A stretch of DNA of 64,000 nt, from positions 1-64,000 of the forward strand of contig NZ_BMVL01000009.1 in the NCBI RefSeq assembly GCF_014650695.1, given 5' to 3'. How positions within the stretch are numbered: the stretch's first letter is position 1; each line of letters begins with the position of its first letter. Made by a program: the position numbers and the translations under genes. Below the pieces are notes generated by a model. It was not told the DNA's origin. It saw only the letters and a list, made by a program, of their open reading frames with translations, and made no database searches. Source of the stretch: Streptomyces avidinii (GTDB taxonomy: Bacteria > Actinomycetota > Actinomycetes > Streptomycetales > Streptomycetaceae). Below are positions 41,147-50,665 of the stretch, piece after piece.

Positions 41147-42124
41147 TCACACCGTGAGCAGGAGCTTGCCCACGTGGCTGCTCGACTCCAGTACCCGGTG
41201 CGCCTCGGCGGCATCCCGCATCGGGAAGGCCGCGTGGACCACCGGGCGGACCCGCCCCGCGGCCACCAGCGGCCACACGTGCTCGCGTACGGCGGCGATG
41301 ATGGCCGCCTTCTCCTCCAGCGGGCGGGCCCGCAGCGAGGTGGCGGTCACCGCCGCCCGCTTGGCCAGCAGCGCGCCGAGGTTCAGCTCGGCCTTCGCCC
41401 CGCCCTGCAGCCCGATCACCGCGAGCCGCCCGTTCACGGCCAGCGCGTCCACGTTCCGGGCCAGGTACTTCGCACCCATGATGTCCAGGATCACGTCCGC
41501 CCCGGCACCGCCCGTCGCCTCGCGCAGCTCGGCCACGAAGTCCTGCTCGCGGTAGTCGATCAGGATGTCCGCGCCCAGCTCCTTGCAGCGCGCCAGCTTC
41601 TCGGGGCCGCCTGCCGTCACGGCGACCGTCGCGCCCACCGCCTTCGCCAGCTGGATCGCCATCGTGCCGATCCCGCTGGACCCGCCGTGCACCAGCAGGG
41701 TCTCGCCGGGGCGGAGTCCGGCCACCATGAACACGTTGGACCACACGGTCGCGACGACTTCGGGCAGGGCGGCCGCCGTCACCAGGTCCACGCCCGCCGG
41801 GACCGGCAGCAGCTGGCCCGCCGGCACGGCCACCCGCTCGGCGTACCCGCCACCGGCCAGCAGGGCGCACACCTCGTCGTCCACGGACCAGCCGGACACC
41901 CCCGGTCCGATCGCGGCGATCCGGCCGGAGCACTCCAGCCCCGGATGGCGCGACGCGCCGGGCGGCGGATCGTAGAACCCCTGTCGCTGGAGTACGTCGG
42001 CGCGGTTCACGGCGCTCGCCGCGACCTCGACGAGGACCTCGCCCTCGCCCGGCACCGGATCGGGTACGTCGGCCCAGACCAGGGCCTCGGGGCCGCCGGG
42101 CTGCTCGATGGTGATCGCATGCAT
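41147..42124 (-). CDS. NAD(P)H:quinone oxidoreductase, MDR superfamily
   Basis: 325 aa. It is a zinc-independent medium-chain reductase of the PIG3/quinone type. It has AASAVNRADVLQRQGFYDPPPGAS (partly), the nucleotide-binding GSSGIGTMAIQLAKAVGA and DVILDIMGAKYL. The catalytic and structural Cys of alcohol dehydrogenases are missing. The likely role is one- or two-electron reduction of small carbonyls or quinones with NADPH. The substrate is unknown. Confidence 0.9.
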   Translation of the reverse strand: MHAITIEQPGGPEALVWADVPDPVPGEGEVLVEVAASAVNRADVLQRQGFYDPPPGASRHPGLECSGRIAAIGPGVSGWSVDDEVCALLAGGGYAERVAVPAGQLLPVPAGVDLVTAAALPEVVATVWSNVFMVAGLRPGETLLVHGGSSGIGTMAIQLAKAVGATVAVTAGGPEKLARCKELGADILIDYREQDFVAELREATGGAGADVILDIMGAKYLARNVDALAVNGRLAVIGLQGGAKAELNLGALLAKRAAVTATSLRARPLEEKAAIIAAVREHVWPLVAAGRVRPVVHAAFPMRDAAEAHRVLESSSHVGKLLLTV

Positions 42125-42150
42125 GGCCCGGAGGCTACGCCACGGCGCGG

Positions 42151-43218
42151 CTACTCGGCAGGTCCGAACCTCACCTGCGGTGAGGCCGGCGGCGTCGCCC
42201 GCACGATGGTGATGAGACGGTCCGTCAGCTGGATCGGGCTCGCGTGCGGATCGTCGTACGGGAGCAGCCGGTGGCCGCGCACCACGCTCACGACCAGGTC
42301 CTCGGTGTCCCGCACCGACTTGCCGGCCTCGGACTTGCGGGCGGGGCGTTCGATGAGGTCGAGGCCGCTGCCCTGCTGGATCAGGTCCTCCATCACGGTG
42401 CCCGCGCTCGGGCTGAGCACCGAGAGGCCCAGCAGCCGGCCGGCCGCGCTCGCGCTCGTGATGACCGCGTCGGCACCGGACTGGCGCAGCAGCGGGGCGT
42501 TCTCCTCCTCGCGCACCGCCGCGACGATCTTCGCCCCGCGGTTGAGCTGCCGGGCGGTCAGGGTGACCAGGACCGCCGTGTCGTCCCGCTGGGTGGCGAT
42601 GACGATCTGACGGGCCTTCTGCAGCTCGGCACGGAGCAGGACGTCGGAGCGGGTGGCGTCGCCGACCACGCCCGTGAAGCCCTCCGCGTTGGCCGTGTCG
42701 ATCACCTTGGCGCTGGGATCGACGATGACGACCTGCTCCTTGGAGAGGCCGGTGGCCAGCAACGTCTGCAGGGCCGAGCGGCCCTTCGTGCCGAAGCCGA
42801 TGACGACCGTGTGCTCACGCAAGTTCTTCCTCCAGCTCTTCAGCCGCCACTCTTCCCTCGTCCGTTCCGTCAGGACTTCCAGGGTGGTACCGACCAGGAT
42901 GATCAGGAACAGCACGCGCAGCGGGGTGATCAGCAGGATGTTGATCAGCCGTGCGCTGTCGCTGTACGGCACGATGTCGCCGTAGCCGGTCGTCGACAGC
43001 GTCACCGTGGCGTAGTAGAAGCAGTCGAGGAGATCGACTTCCTGGTTGGCGTTGTCGTGGTAGCCGTCGCGGTCGAGCCACACGATGAGGACCGTCAGGA
43101 AGAGCACGAACAGCGCCATCAGCAGGCGCTTGGTGACCTGCCTCAGCGGGTTCTCGACGATGCGTTTGGGCAGCTTGATGCGCCGGGAGACGAGTTTCTC
43201 GTCGGCGCCGCGGGCCAT
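42151..43218 (-). CDS. Two-helix potassium channel with TrkA-N/RCK domain
   Basis: 355 aa from ATG 43218, preceded by CCAGGA; a longer reading from 43251 begins MFHVKL inside the parS site but has GGAGG touching the ATG, so I discount it. Two membrane helices flank the pore filter TVTLSTTGYGD. The cytoplasmic RCK part has VIGFGTKGRSALQTLL for NAD binding, and a C-terminal TrkA-C-like domain follows. It is a ligand-gated K+ channel. The parS lies in its leader. Confidence 0.9.
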   Translation of the reverse strand: MARGADEKLVSRRIKLPKRIVENPLRQVTKRLLMALFVLFLTVLIVWLDRDGYHDNANQEVDLLDCFYYATVTLSTTGYGDIVPYSDSARLINILLITPLRVLFLIILVGTTLEVLTERTREEWRLKSWRKNLREHTVVIGFGTKGRSALQTLLATGLSKEQVVIVDPSAKVIDTANAEGFTGVVGDATRSDVLLRAELQKARQIVIATQRDDTAVLVTLTARQLNRGAKIVAAVREEENAPLLRQSGADAVITSASAAGRLLGLSVLSPSAGTVMEDLIQQGSGLDLIERPARKSEAGKSVRDTEDLVVSVVRGHRLLPYDDPHASPIQLTDRLITIVRATPPASPQVRFGPAE

Positions 43219-43235
43219 GGAGTCCTGGCCGTGAA

Positions 43236-43249
43236 GTTTCACGTGAAAC
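43236..43249. other. parS: parS site overlapping the moeA 3' end
   Basis: GTTTCACGTGAAAC matches the Streptomyces parS consensus exactly. On the minus strand it contains the last codons and stop of moeA (TTC ACG TGA). The site is thus inside coding sequence and constrained by both ParB and the moeA C-terminus. Confidence 0.93.
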
Positions 43250-44546
43250 ATCCTCCAGCAGCCCAGGGCAGATCGAGAATCTCCAGTTCCTGTCCCGACC
43301 GCGCGCCCTTCGGCGGTACGACGGCCAGCGCGTCGGCGGCCGCCACTCCGCGCAGCATCGCGGGGCCGTGGTAGCGCAGCGGTACCGCGTGCTCATCGCT
43401 CAGCTGGACCGGGACGAGCCGGGTGTCGTACGGGTGGCCGGGGACGTCGGCCTGCACCGGCGCCGTGTAGCGGGGCCGGCCGCGGCGGCCGGCGAGGGCG
43501 CGCAGCAGGGGGTCGGCGAGGGTCAGCAGCCCGGAGACGGCGGCCAGTGGGTTCCCGGGCAGTCCGACCAGGTGGCGCACCGGGTTCCCGTCGGGCGTCG
43601 CGGATCCGAGGCGGGCGAGCAGCATGGGGTGCCCGGGCCGCACGGCGACCCCGTCGACCAGCAGTTCGGCGCCCGCCTTCCGCAGCACCGGGTGGACGTG
43701 GTCGACGGGTCCGGACGCGGTGCCGCCCGTGGTGACGAGGACGTCGGCGGTGCTCGTGGTGACGGCCTCCAGCAGGGCGGCGGCCCCCTCAGGGTCGTCG
43801 CCGAGTCGCCGCGTGCCGATGACCTCGGCGCCGAGCCGGTCGATCCAGGGTCCGAGCATGGGGCTGAGGGCGTCGCGCACCAGCCCCTCGTGCGGGAGGC
43901 CCTCGGTGAGCAGCTCGTCGCCGAGCACCAGGATCTCCACGAGGGGGCGGGGCCGGGTGGTCAGCTCGTCGTACCCGGCGGCCGCCGCGAGCCCCAGCAC
44001 GGCCGGGGTGACCAGGGACCCGGTGGGCAGCAGCAGGTCGCCGGAGCGGCACTCCTGGCCGCGCGGGCGGATGTCCTGGCCGGTGAGGACGGGCCGGTCC
44101 GCGAAGAGCTGGCTGCCGGCCTCGCGGCAGTGCTCGGTGCGGATGACGGCGGTGGTGTCGGCGGGGATCCGGGCGCCGGTGGCGATCCGCACGGCCTCGC
44201 CGTCCGTCAAGGGGTCGGGCCGCTCGGAGCCGGCCAGGACGCTGCCGCCGGTGCGCACGCTCCAGGGGCCGGGTCCCGCGACGGCCCAGCCGTCCATGGC
44301 GGAGGTGTCGAAGGACGGCAGGTCGGACAGCGCGTCCAGGGGGGCGGCCAGGACCTCCCCGAGGGCGTCGGCCAGAGGCACACGGTGGGTCCGGGGCCGG
44401 ACCCCTTGCCCGGCGCGGACGGCGGTGTCCCGGGCCCGCGACCAGGAGGCCGCGCGACGGCCACCTGCGCCGCCGCTCTCGGGGGCGCGGCTGACCAGGG
44501 CCAGGGCCTCGTCGAGGGCCTGCTCGGCGGAGTTCGTGGGGGTCAT
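43239..44546 (-). CDS. moeA: MoeA, molybdopterin molybdenumtransferase
   Basis: 435 aa from ATG 44546. The four-domain pattern is visible: LSDLPSFDTSAMDGWAV, IATGARIPADTTAVIRTEHC, VTTGGTASGPVDHVHPVL and LVGLPGNPLAAVSGLL. It inserts molybdate into adenylylated molybdopterin. Its start overlaps the mobA stop by four bases (ATGA), so molybdenum cofactor genes are linked. The C-terminus is LPWAAGGCFT, fixed by the parS overlap. Confidence 0.93.
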   Translation of the reverse strand: MTPTNSAEQALDEALALVSRAPESGGAGGRRAASWSRARDTAVRAGQGVRPRTHRVPLADALGEVLAAPLDALSDLPSFDTSAMDGWAVAGPGPWSVRTGGSVLAGSERPDPLTDGEAVRIATGARIPADTTAVIRTEHCREAGSQLFADRPVLTGQDIRPRGQECRSGDLLLPTGSLVTPAVLGLAAAAGYDELTTRPRPLVEILVLGDELLTEGLPHEGLVRDALSPMLGPWIDRLGAEVIGTRRLGDDPEGAAALLEAVTTSTADVLVTTGGTASGPVDHVHPVLRKAGAELLVDGVAVRPGHPMLLARLGSATPDGNPVRHLVGLPGNPLAAVSGLLTLADPLLRALAGRRGRPRYTAPVQADVPGHPYDTRLVPVQLSDEHAVPLRYHGPAMLRGVAAADALAVVPPKGARSGQELEILDLPWAAGGCFT

Positions 44547-45433
44547 CCGGAGCCGTTCTGTTCGGCGGAGTCGGCCGCTGCCTCGTCGGCCCAGCGCAGC
44601 GCCAGGTCGGCCGCCTTGCGGGAGGCCTCGGCGACGGCCTGGGCGGGGTCGGCGCCGGTGGCGGCGGCGTGGGCGGCCGCGTAGCCGACCAGGAAGGTGG
44701 TCAGCGGGGCGGCGGGCCGGGCGACGCCGTGGGCGGCGTCCCGGGCGAGGTCGAGCAGTGTCTTGGTGTCGACGGCGAGGTCGATGCCCAGCTCGCTCTT
44801 GACGGCGGTGATCCATTGCTCCAGCACGCTTCCATGCTCCCTGATCCGGGCGCGGGCGACGGCGAGATCCTCCCAGGTGTCGCAGTCGAAGGAGGCGAGT
44901 GGCCGGGAGGTGACGCGGACGAGGTCCAGTTCGGCGGTCAGCGCGCGGAGCGGGAGCCCGGTGAGGGTGCCGTGCTCGGTGGCCAGCAGCGCGATCTCGC
45001 GGCGCAGGGGCTCGGCCCGGTACGCGGCGACCAGCGGCTGGTCCCGGCCGTCGGGGTCCCGCAGCAGCGCTCCGTCCGCTCCGTCCGCGCCGTCCGCCCC
45101 GGGCCCGCCGGGGGCCTCCAGCAGGGCCCGTACGGTCTCGCGGTCCAGGAACGGCAGGTCGGCGGAGAGTACGAGGACCAGCTCGGCGGTGGTCCGCCGC
45201 AGCCCGGCGTCCAGTGCGGCCACGGGCCCGCCGCCGGGCGGGTCCTCACGGGTCCAGTGGACCGGGCGTGCGGTGGGGCGGCGGCCGCCGACCACGACGG
45301 TGGTCCGGGCGTCGGGGCAGGCGTCGAGGACGCGGTCGAGGAGTGCGCGGCCGCCGACGCTCAGCGCGGGCTTGTCGGCCCCGCCGAGTCGCCGCGCGGC
45401 GCCGCCGGCCAGCACGATCGCGTCGTAACTCAT
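44543..45433 (-). CDS. MobA-like nucleotidyltransferase fused to DUF6457
   Basis: 296 aa from ATG 45433; the ribosome site is weak. Residues 1-185 are a MobA/IspD-type nucleotidyltransferase with VLAGGAARRLGGADKPAL and LSADLPFLD. The last 100 residues (QWITAVKSELGIDLAVDTKT onward) are an all-helical DUF6457 domain, usually a separate small protein. MobA adds GMP to molybdenum cofactor. The fusion suggests DUF6457 works with it. Confidence 0.85.
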   Translation of the reverse strand: MSYDAIVLAGGAARRLGGADKPALSVGGRALLDRVLDACPDARTTVVVGGRRPTARPVHWTREDPPGGGPVAALDAGLRRTTAELVLVLSADLPFLDRETVRALLEAPGGPGADGADGADGALLRDPDGRDQPLVAAYRAEPLRREIALLATEHGTLTGLPLRALTAELDLVRVTSRPLASFDCDTWEDLAVARARIREHGSVLEQWITAVKSELGIDLAVDTKTLLDLARDAAHGVARPAAPLTTFLVGYAAAHAAATGADPAQAVAEASRKAADLALRWADEAAADSAEQNGSG

Positions 45434-45524
45434 GCCGTTGAGTATGCGGCGCCCAACCCCCCGGCGGGGAGCCGCACCTGGAGGGGCTTCCCGGGGGTGC
45501 CGGGTGCCGGGTGCGGCGCCGTTG

Positions 45525-45577
45525 CCGGGGGGCGCTGCCCCCGGACCCCCGCGCCTCAAACGCCGGCGGGGCTGAAA
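45525..45577. repeat. Second copy of the intergenic repeat
   Basis: CCGGGGGGCGCTGCCCCCGG followed by ACCCCCGCGCCTCAAACGCCGGCGGGGCTGA-type sequence. It shares the 'CCGGACCCC...AACGCCGG...GGGCTGAAA' core with 41066-41130. It lies in the 222-bp gap between bpa and mobA; the rest of that gap shows nothing. Confidence 0.7.
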
Positions 45578-45655
45578 GAGGGCTGAAACTGCGGAGCGGA
45601 TCCGGCCGCGCCTCGGGCGTGGGCCGGACCCGCTTCTTCTGCGGTCCGCAGGGGG

Positions 45656-46195
45656 TTACAGATACGGGCCCGAGCGGATCGCTCCGTGCCCGCCGTCCTC
45701 GTCGTCGTCGTGCGGCCCGCCCGGCGGGAGGGCGCGGCGCATCTGCTCCAACTGGGCCCGCGCCGCCATCTGCTGCGCGAACAGGGCCGTCTGGATGCCG
45801 TGGAAGAGGCCCTCCAGCCAGCCCACCAACTGGGCCTGGGCGATCCGCAGTTCGGCCTCGGAGGGAATGGCCTCCTCGGTGAACGGGAGGGACAGGCGCT
45901 CCAGTTCCTCCACGAGCTCGGGAGCCAGACCGTCCTCCAGCTCCTTGACCGAGGCGGCATGGATGTCCTTGAGCCGGACCCGGCTCGCCTCGTCCAGAGG
46001 CGCGGCACGTACCTCTTCCAGGAGTTGCTTGATCATGCTGCCGATCCGCATGACCTTGGCGGGCTGTTCGACCATTTCCGTCACCGGGACCTCGCGCGAC
46101 TCGTCATCGGCGTCGCCGACCGCCGTCCCGTCCTGTCCCACGATCAGGACGTGCGGGGGGCTGTCCTGCGACCGTTCACTCCTCGGCATCTCCAT
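45656..46195 (-). CDS. bpa: Bacterial proteasome activator Bpa
   Basis: About 179 aa from ATG 46195; ATG 46189 and GTG 46213 are other starts. The helical core contains VEQPAKVMRIGSMIKQLLEE and AQLVGWLEGLFHGIQTALFAQQMAARAQLEQM, typical of the DUF2587/Bpa family. The C-terminus is RSGPYL. Bpa rings dock on the 20S proteasome through a C-terminal GQYL in mycobacteria; here GPYL takes its place. It promotes ATP-independent proteasomal degradation. The proteasome genes are elsewhere. Confidence 0.9.
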   Translation of the reverse strand: MEMPRSERSQDSPPHVLIVGQDGTAVGDADDESREVPVTEMVEQPAKVMRIGSMIKQLLEEVRAAPLDEASRVRLKDIHAASVKELEDGLAPELVEELERLSLPFTEEAIPSEAELRIAQAQLVGWLEGLFHGIQTALFAQQMAARAQLEQMRRALPPGGPHDDDEDGGHGAIRSGPYL

Positions 46196-46232
46196 GCCGT
46201 CATTCTCTCGCACACCTCCGTACTCACACGGT

Positions 46233-46272
46233 GTGCCCCCGTACAGTCGTGATCCACCCTGTACGGGGGCAC
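46233..46272. terminator. Terminator after the ABC exporter permease
   Basis: GTGCCCCCGTACAG (46233-46246) and CTGTACGGGGGCAC (46259-46272) make a perfect 14-bp stem with a 12-nt loop. It lies 15 bp after the permease stop and before bpa on the same strand, so it separates the two transcripts. Confidence 0.85.
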
Positions 46273-46287
46273 CGGCCTGCTACGGCG

Positions 46288-49148
46288 CTACGCCGCGGCC
46301 CGGCGGGCCAGCGCGCCGCTGGAGCGGGTGACGAGGGCCGCCAGCAGGGCCGCGCCGAGCGGGACCACGACGACCAGGGCGCCGAGGGTCTCCCACGGCA
46401 CCGAGATCGGCACGTAGGGCAGGGCTTCCGTTGCCGACGAGTAGCCCTGCTCGATGGAGTGCCGGTAGAGGTCCTCCATCTCCCGCCGCTGCGTCAGGCG
46501 CAGGCCGACGGCGGGCAGGATCCCGGCGGCCGAGCCCAGGACGACGCCCATCAGGGAGACCACCCCGCACTGGAAGCCGCTCAGCGTCCGCCGCACCCGG
46601 GGCGCCGCGCCCACCGCGGCCAGCGTCTTCAGGTCGGCCTCGGCGTCGGCCTGGGCCAGCCCGGTCGCGATGCCGGCCGCGCCGATGGTGACGAGCCCGG
46701 CGAAGACGGCGAGGGCGAGCATGACCAGGCTGTTGTCACCCTGGTAGCCGGCCTCGATGCGCAGTGCGGCCTCCACGCCCATCCGGTCGATCTCCCCGTC
46801 GATCTTCTGGCGCTGCTCGGTCGTGGCGGTCCCGTCGAGGCGGAAGTACGAGCCCAGGGGCGCGCTGACCAACCCGGCCGCCTTGACCGCGGAGGGCGGC
46901 AGGATCAGGTCGACGCCCCAACTGACGGCCGTGTCGGGCGCCAGGTGGACGGGGAGGATCTTGTCCTCGCCGGGCAGCTCCGTGCCGCTCCCGCGCATGG
47001 CGTCGGCGGCCTTCGGGTCCGTGATGATCCGCAGGGTGAGCTTGCCGTCCTTGACCTGGCGCTTGTCGAAGGCGACGGCCCGGCCGGCCTTGAGCGCGGA
47101 CACGGAGCCCGGGTCGGTGACCGCGAGGATGCTCAGCACCTTCTCGTCCCCGACGAGGACGGGGTGCTGCGTGCCGTACCGGCTGTCCTGGCAGCGCCAG
47201 TCCTGGCGCAGTTCCCGGCGCTGCGCCTCGGTGAAGGCGTCCATGCCCTCGGGGTTCTCGTAGAGCGGGCAGCGCTGCTCCTTGGGTGCGACGATCTCGG
47301 CCCGGCCGCAACCGGGGTCCGTGGAGTACGACTCGCAGCTCGGCTTGCCGACGACCAGCCGGTCGACGTCCGCCCGCTGAGCCACCGGCATCTCCTTGGA
47401 GAGGATCTCGCGCAGGGCGGGCACGTCCTTGTACGCGCCGTTCTCGGACGCCTCCAGCAGCCCGGTGCCGTGCGGCAGGTCCGCCTGGTACTCGTGGCGC
47501 ATCTGGACGTCGTTGCTGTGCTGGTACGTGGCCACTGCGACCGTTCCGGCGACGGCGGCGAGCACCGCGGCAACGGCGGGTGCCGTACGCCCGCGGTTGC
47601 GCACGGCGTCGCGCAGCGCGAGCCGCGGCGACAGCGGCAGCCACCGCCCGAGCCGGCCGAACAGGCCGACCAGGACCGGGGTGAGGGCGACGATGCCGAG
47701 CTCGGCGATGGCGCTGCCGCCGGCCACGACGGTGCTGCCCAGCTGCGAGGTGGTTCCGTAGAGGGCGATCGCGGCGCCGACGGCGACGGCGATCAGGCCG
47801 ATGACGGGCAGCACCCGGTTGGCGCGGCGGATGCCGCGGCGGCCGGTCAGCGAGGCCAGCACGGTCTGCCGGGAGGCGTTGACGGCCGGGACGATCGCGG
47901 CCAGCAGGCCGGTGATCACGGCGAGCAGGGCGATGCCGCCCAGTTCCAGCGGGCGGAAGTCGTAGCCTCCGAAGCGGTTGCCGAGGGTCTCCTCCAGCAC
48001 CGGTCGCAGGAGCACGGTGAGGGTGATGCCGATGACGGTGCCGGTGACGGCGGCGACGGCGCCGAGGACCAGGCCGCCGGAGAGCACGATGGAGCGGATG
48101 TGGCGCCGGTCGCCGCCGTTGGCGCCGACCAGGCCCAGCTGGCGGCGCGAGCGGCGGGCGCCGACGGCGAAGGCCGGTCCGGCGAGCAGGCAGATCTCCA
48201 GCATGGCCAGGCCCACGACGGTGGCCAGGATGGCCGTCTCGACGGCGTTGTTGCCGTCGCGGCTGAACTGCTCCTTCGGCTCGTCCTTGTAGAGCGGGAC
48301 GTCGGAGTCGGCGGGCGGGTCGAGCATGACGGCGCGGGAGATGACGGTCAGGCCCTTGGCGTTGGCCGCCTTGACCGCGTTCCAGGTGACGCCCTCGCCG
48401 CCGACCTTGACCAGGTAGGTGTCCTCGGGGGTGAAGCTGCGCCCTCCGGAGGCCTCCAGGGCCTTGCCGAGCGGGGCGAGCAGGGTCCCGGGCGGGGCGA
48501 TGATCTCGTCCCGGCCGAGGTCGTCGGGCACCTCGTAGGCGCCGACGATCTTGTACGAGGAGGTGGCGCCGCGGGGGGTGACCGAGGAGCCGACGAAGAA
48601 GCCGGAGTTCTTCAGGAAGGCCTGGGTGGCGACGACCTCGCCCGGGTTCTCGGGCAGCCGGCCGCGCTCCAGCGTGATCATGCCCCCCACCAGCGGGCTG
48701 TGCGTGTCGAGTTCACGCAGTTTGGTTTCGAGCAGCCCGTGCGTGGTGCGGACCTTGCCGTAGCCGAAGCTGTCCTTGAGGATCTGGGCCCCGGCGGGGA
48801 AGCCGGACTGCACCGGCTCCGGCGGTGTTTCCCGCGAGGACTTCGAGGGGTCGTACGCCTTGTAGCCGCCGACGGGTGCGTAGCTCGTGGCGTCGGGGGT
48901 CTGGTTGATGGGCCCGTTCATGCCCGAGCGGCTCACGCGGGCGTCTGCGGCGCCGATCATGCGGGACAGCATCTGCTCGGTGGACAGTTCGGCGCTGCGC
49001 AGGGTGAGGTCGGCGGCGCTCACCCCGACGATCGGCAGGGCGAGCATCGCGAGGACGAGGGCGCTGCGGCCCTTGGCGCGCCAGGCGTCGCGGCGCGCGA
49101 TGCGCAGGGCCGCGATCCAGGAGTGGTACCAGCCTTGGAGCGGAGAGG

Positions 49149-49152
<4 letters not shown>
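46288..49152 (-). CDS. FtsX-family ABC transporter permease
   Basis: 954 aa. It has an N-terminal membrane helix (ALVLAMLALPIVGVSAADL) and a large extracytoplasmic domain. Two FtsX blocks follow with helices such as VETAILATVVGLAMLEICLL and the final TLGALVVVVPLGAALLAAL. Such permeases are MacB/lolC-like and drive mechanical or drug-export functions with their ATPase. The ATPase stop overlaps its start by four bases. Substrate unknown. Confidence 0.9.
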
Positions 49153-49895
<743 letters not shown>

Positions 49896-49920
49896 GGAGG
49901 TTCCCCCCTGGAACGGTGGT

Positions 49921-50568
49921 TCAGCCACGTCGCGAGCGGGCGGTACGGGGCTGGGTGGTGGTCGGGGCCGGGGTCTCGGCGGCGGCCTGGGGTGGTTCGG
50001 GTTCCGCGGCTCTCCGGTCGGCCGGCAGGGAGAGCCGGACGAGCCGGGCTTCGCAGTGGTCGAGCCAGCGGGCCTCGGCCTCGGTCTGGAAGATCAGCTG
50101 TTCCAGGACGAGGAGCCAGGCCACGTCGTCGCGTTCGTGGGACCGCCCGCTCTCGACCGCGGCCAGCGCGGTCGCCTTGAGCCGGGTGTAGTCCTGCATC
50201 GCCTTGATCGTGGCGTGCCGCTGGGACTGGATGACGGCGCGGATGTCCACGCCGGGGGCGCCAACGGCCATGGCGAGCTTGATGGACAGCTCGTCGCGGG
50301 GCGGATTGGCCCGGTCGACGGGCCGTTCGTACCACTGGAACAGCTCGGTGCGTCCGGCGTCGGTGATGGCGTACAGGGTGTGGCCGGCGGCGTCCTCGCC
50401 GTCGGGGGCGACGAGGCCGTCGCGTTCGAGGCGGGCGAGGGTCGTGTACACCTGCCCGACATTGAGCGGCCAGGTGGAGCCGGTGCGGGATTCGAACTCG
50501 GTGCGCAGCTGTGAGCCGTACCGAGGACCCCGTTCCAGCAGGGCGAGTAGCCCGTGGCGGATCGACAT
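49921..50568 (-). CDS. PadR-family transcriptional regulator
   Basis: 215 aa. The winged helix has HGLLALLERGPRYGSQLRTE, VGQVYTTLARLERDGLV and TLYAITDAGRTELFQW. A long C-terminal helical domain of the Vir_act_alpha_C type mediates dimerisation. It starts the padR-ABC-permease operon and probably represses it by binding the tandem ATACCGAGTAT sites over its own start codon. Confidence 0.9.
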   Translation of the reverse strand: MSIRHGLLALLERGPRYGSQLRTEFESRTGSTWPLNVGQVYTTLARLERDGLVAPDGEDAAGHTLYAITDAGRTELFQWYERPVDRANPPRDELSIKLAMAVGAPGVDIRAVIQSQRHATIKAMQDYTRLKATALAAVESGRSHERDDVAWLLVLEQLIFQTEAEARWLDHCEARLVRLSLPADRRAAEPEPPQAAAETPAPTTTQPRTARSRRG

Positions 50569-50592
50569 ACCGAGTATGTATACCGAGTATGT
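50567..50592. promoter_or_regulatory. Tandem 13-bp repeats, PadR operator candidate
   Basis: ATACCGAGTATGT occurs twice head to tail (50567-50579 and 50580-50592), each containing the palindrome ATAC-CGA-GTAT. The first copy overlaps the padR start codon. PadR proteins often bind ATAC/GTAT dyads at their own promoters. Confidence 0.7.
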
Positions 50593-50665
50593 TCACTCTC
50601 GGCAACCATCCTCGGGACTACATCCCGAGGGGGACGGCTGTGGGAAGGGGGTGGCCGGGGTCCGC

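Noticed and set aside
43251..43251. ATG at 43251 (MFHVKL) as the potassium channel start
   Set aside because: The GGAGG sequence directly touches this ATG, leaving no spacing, and the residues come from the parS site. ATG 43218 has a better-placed site.
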